A stretch of DNA of 20,352 nt. Source: Larix sibirica. Its lineage: Eukaryota > Streptophyta > Pinopsida > Pinales > Pinaceae. Every line of letters starts with the position of its first letter. The first letter of the stretch is position 1. The stretch spans positions 1 through 20,352 of the forward strand of contig NWUY0304441519.1 of the NCBI GenBank assembly GCA_004151065.3, given 5' to 3'. Below, piece after piece: positions 17,621 through 20,352 of the stretch. Below the pieces are notes generated by a model. That model was not told the DNA's origin. It did not search any database and worked only from the letters and a program-made list of their open reading frames with translations. Position numbers and translations under genes: made by a program.

Positions 17621-18435
17621 TTCAATCCGCAACAGCCAACATCTTTCGAGATAGGTCGTACACCGAGCAGACCAATGAGTGACAGGAAACCTTACCTGGA
17701 AACCTAGTCATACCAGCCAGAAATGAAAATCCACCACACCTACGCCCTACTACTACACCTAAACACTCTACCCCACAGAGACAATAACCCATACCCCCCA
17801 ATAATGCCCCAATATGAAGTGACATACACAGATAAGGCCCCTCACCTCGACCCTACAATGACTACTCCAACCTTGACCTACAAACTACCAGTATCACATT
17901 CTCCCATTCTCACATTCCCCCGCTTTCCCACCCTTACCTCATTCAGTTCCCATTCCGTACGCCTGCCCAGACACTATCCCAGGAAGGCACAGGAAGCTTT
18001 ACCCAATCCCCCATCACCTGGAAGCTTTCAGGAATCAATCCTACAGCAATTGTTATACGCATTCTTTCATTCTTACTTTCTACCAGCATTACACACATCT
18101 CAATACCAATACGAGTCATATCACTCCCCATACGTGGTCTAATACAGCTCTCCCCATACGATTCTCACTTACCCTTATTTCCCAGATTATTTACCTCTAT
18201 TACTTTATACCCTTCTCACGTAACGATCATACCCGCCTTTCTAGTAACAGCATTCAAAACTAATAGCGTTAACTCCAACCTCCTACCACACGTACTCCAC
18301 TACCATATCTACCATATCTATAGACTTCCAAACAAATATTGTTACTTACTATAATTCACTTTTAAGCACAGAAGCCCCTTACCAGTAACCTTTCATCAGG
18401 GAACCCTGTAACCTTCTGCCTTTTGCCTCTCGCCT
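17621..18435 (+). other. C-rich, G-poor block, no gene assigned
   Basis: The + strand is strikingly rich in C and A/T but nearly lacks G over hundreds of bases, with a sharp change from both neighbours. A plus frame at 17723-18142 (139 codons, Pro/Thr/Ser/Tyr/His-rich) is open mainly because TGA and TAG are rare without G. Short direct repeats occur: CTCCCCATACG at 18124 and 18150 (26 bp apart), GGAAGCTTT near 17991 and 18019, and ACCATATCTACCATATCTA near 18302. Its position beyond the gag start makes an LTR or leader remnant possible. Confidence 0.45.
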
Positions 18436-18529
18436 TAAGCCGATTTCTTTATTGCCTACCAGGCAGGGTTGGATCGGGCACAAAGTCTTGTTGGAACAGA
18501 TTCACAAAACCCTCACCCTCGTACCTCAG
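18436..18529 (+). repeat. A-module dispersed repeat, copy 3
   Basis: The core TTGGAACAGATTCACAAAACC (18491-18511) is preceded by CCAGGCAGG and followed directly by CCTCACCCTCGTACCTCAG, whose reverse complement opens the window. It is the right-flank counterpart of copies at 3300-3358 and 3850-3905. Confidence 0.65.
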
Positions 18530-18960
18530 GCCTTTGATTGATTTCCACAAAAATGATATCTTATGTAATAACACATTGAAGAAATCAAATGGGGTGGGTC
18601 AGAATCTTTCATACTCGCATGCAAAGGAAGAAGCCTTTCTAAATAATAAACTCTGTTGGAGCCAGGACCCATTGGAGGCACAAAAATGACATCGCTGAGG
18701 AAACACGTATTAAGGCAAAACCCCCATCATCGCTGAAACTTTTGACTCTAAAAAAAGGAATATGAGTCGTCGTTACCACAGATGTCCAGCGAGTGAAAGA
18801 CGTGCCCTAAGCCCAGGAGCCTTTGAGGAATAAAGTACAAAGGCACTAAACTGCGATAGTTTCAAGGTCAATTCATGTTTCTGCTAAGCCCTTGTCCTCC
18901 TACGTCGAACAAGCCTTTTGAACTGCGATGGTTCTCGAGAGGACCCGGAGGGACTCATCC
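18530..18960. other. Intergenic, no gene seen
   Basis: There is no open frame of interest and no RNA gene. It lies between an A-module and a B-module and probably contains further diverged family material, but I could not align it by eye. Confidence 0.35.
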
Positions 18961-19075
18961 AAGGTACGAGTATGGTGGGTTTTTCCAATAAAAACAATAC
19001 TTTGAGGCGGTGGTTGAGGCATAATCCTATTATAAGGAAATCAAAATGGAGTTTCTTTTCTATAAAACCATACCC
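18961..19075 (+). repeat. B-module dispersed repeat, copy 3 (partial)
   Basis: The sequence aligns with the interior of copy 1 through GGGTTTTT, AATAAAAACAATACTTTGAGG, TTGAGGCATAATC, then a GGAGTTTCTTTTCTATAAAAC.ATAC-like run. The TACCTCGG edges are reduced: only GGTACGAG remains on the left. Confidence 0.5.
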
Positions 19076-19224
19076 TTTCTTATTGTTTCTCTATTAATTG
19101 ACCGGATCTCCCCAGCATTGAGGAAGGATTGGATTATATAATCAGCGCATGAAATTCCGGTCGGTGCACAAATTAGGCGGTCAACCCATGAAGATCCGAT
19201 TGGTGCCAAGTAGAATGCGCCAAC

Positions 19225-19323
19225 AGCCGCTACTCGATCCAGGTGGAAATGCGCTCAATTATAGAGTAGAGCTTCTGGAAATGCTATCTTTTCCCTATGA
19301 AAAATTCCAGTTGGATATCCCTT
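19225..19323 (+). repeat. C-module dispersed repeat, copy 2
   Basis: CCGCTACTCGATCCAGGTG, GCTCAATTATAGAGTAGAG, TTCCAGTTGGATATCC and the spacing between them parallel 2912-3043. The order of A, then B, then C on this flank differs from the left flank (B, C, A, A, B), so the modules have been shuffled rather than copied as one block. Confidence 0.65.
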
Positions 19324-19628
19324 AGTATATAAACCCCTATTATTGCCTAAAAAATGCAATTGAACACTTTTCTTTTTTATAAAGATGGGGATTATATAAA
19401 TATGCACACTAAATAAAATAGCGTCCCAGAGCCGATCCCAGAATAAATGCTTTTAGGTTTTAATACGTCGAAGTTCCCTCGCTCATTAACTCTCTCACTC
19501 CACTCACACGTGGTTCGGCCAAGATAAAGGTTCGGTCTGTCAAAATCCATTCCTTCGCCTAGAACCAATGCATTCCCCACCACCCAAGGTCTGTCGATCA
19601 ATTGATCATTCCCACATAAATGCATCCT

Positions 19629-19692
19629 GGATCAATCTATGTTATTCCGGATCAAATCCATTCCATGGCGGATCAATGCAATCCTGGATCAA
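19629..19692 (+). repeat. GGATCAA repeat, period about 16-21 bp
   Basis: GGATCAA begins at 19629, 19649, 19670 and 19686. Flanking ATCCTG and ATCCATTCC words are also repeated, and related ATCCAATCCATTCC sequence continues to about 19772. GATCAATTGATC, a perfect palindrome near 19595, precedes the array. Confidence 0.6.
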
Positions 19693-19982
19693 CCAATTTC
19701 ATCCATTAATTGATTCTCATTCCAATCCATACCCATTATACCAAGACCGTCCAACTGATCCAATCCATTCCCGACCGGTGAATAAAGAATAGCTGGAACC
19801 AACCCCCTTTCACCCAAGCAAGCAAAGGCAAGAGCCGTAAAAGCAGCAATAGGTTTCAACATCATATAAAAGAAGGCTTTATTCCTAATCAAAATGTTTT
19901 TTCATCTATTTGGGAAACCCTTTTATCTGTTATCTGTGATTAAAACTGGATTTTCAAAATAATAGTGAAAATATCCTTTTCT

Positions 19983-20045
19983 GATAGCTTGAGGTCGTGG
20001 ACTGATAAGCTATCAACTTACCCCATAATTTTGTAGGCTTATCAG
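19983..20045. repeat. Two overlapping, mutually exclusive inverted repeats
   Basis: GATAGCTT (19983-19990) pairs with AAGCTATC (20007-20014). CTGATAAGC (20002-20010) pairs perfectly with GCTTATCAG (20037-20045). The two stems share 20007-20010, so only one can form at a time. No gene is adjacent and no function is claimed. Confidence 0.5.
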
Positions 20046-20352
20046 CTTAAACTATAGCCTCTCGCTCGCCTCGAAATATTCTTTACGGTTCTGAGTTGAG
20101 AGGTGAGATTTGAGGTGTGGGTGGGTAGATAATCTTAATAGAATAGATCATCACTTCTATAGCTAAAAATCTCCCATTAATTGGGCAGCTTAGTAAGCAG
20201 TACTAGTAACCTTAATCACGACCTTAGTTATTGCAAAACACTTACCTAGTGGAGATATGCTTATTAAGTAATAGTTATGATCCCGGAAACAGTGTAATGA
20301 GTGAATACCATTATTTGTACATACAACATAGAGCTTTATTAGTACCACTAGT

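Larger units (their letters stand above)
19324..20352. other. Intergenic, no gene seen
   Basis: Frames of 67-77 codons on either strand at 19392-19892 have no recognisable product. The stretch holds a GGATCAA repeat and two overlapping inverted repeats, listed separately. Nothing else is seen to the end. Confidence 0.4.

Noticed and set aside
17723-18142. A 139-codon plus-strand frame as a protein gene
   Set aside because: It sits in a block nearly without G, where TGA and TAG are rare; no domain was recognised.
17136-18400. 5' LTR and primer-binding site of the gag-pro relic
   Set aside because: No tRNA-complementary word near the gag start and no TG...CA pair with a matching second copy was found.
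19392-19892. Short frames of 67-77 codons
   Set aside because: They overlap one another on opposite strands and run through the GGATCAA repeat; no product is recognisable.

Overview
The window looks like gene-poor DNA from an expanded seed-plant mitochondrial genome. The one intact gene I can recognise is a plant-mitochondrial-type initiator tRNA, trnfM(CAU), at 6244-6317 on the minus strand. No protein gene, rRNA, group II intron domain V or plastid gene is readable. Most of the sequence is non-coding DNA built from diverged dispersed repeats, as in very large plant mitogenomes such as those of some conifers or Silene. Calling it a conifer would be a guess. The main alternative is nuclear DNA carrying a mitochondrial insert; the window alone cannot exclude this.

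Layout. Positions 1-2080 hold short diverged direct repeats (D and E series) and G-rich tracts. Positions 2085-5000 carry a dispersed repeat family with modules A, B and C and a recurring TACCTCGG signature. The same modules reappear at 18440-19325. Positions 5000-6170 are unassigned, followed by a stem-loop (6173-6227) just beyond the 3' end of trnfM. Positions 6320-11000 are unassigned intergenic DNA containing a few open frames of 127-170 codons without recognisable domains.

From about 11000 to 18400 the character changes. The + strand becomes poor in G, and nuclear-type material appears. There is a possible broken acidic-tailed reading frame (about 12190-12530, minus) and a near-perfect palindrome (12641-12678). 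Next comes a minisatellite with a CCTGCAC core, in two blocks with exact periods of 15 and 12 bp (13247-13792). A 33-bp tandem repeat follows (14328-14426). Then comes a long decayed gag-protease relic of a plant Ty3/gypsy-type LTR retrotransposon (about 17135 down to 14871, minus), with no reverse transcriptase, integrase or LTRs found. Beyond it lie a 66-68 bp GTCCG repeat (17423-17620) and a strongly C-rich, G-poor block (17640-18400). The simplest reading is a nuclear-derived insertion of several kb flanked on both sides by the host's own dispersed repeats.

There is no operon or pathway here. The notable points are the tRNA with C instead of U at position 33, the five-knuckle Gag relic in which every zinc knuckle has lost a ligand, the two-period minisatellite, and the repeat family that brackets the foreign segment.
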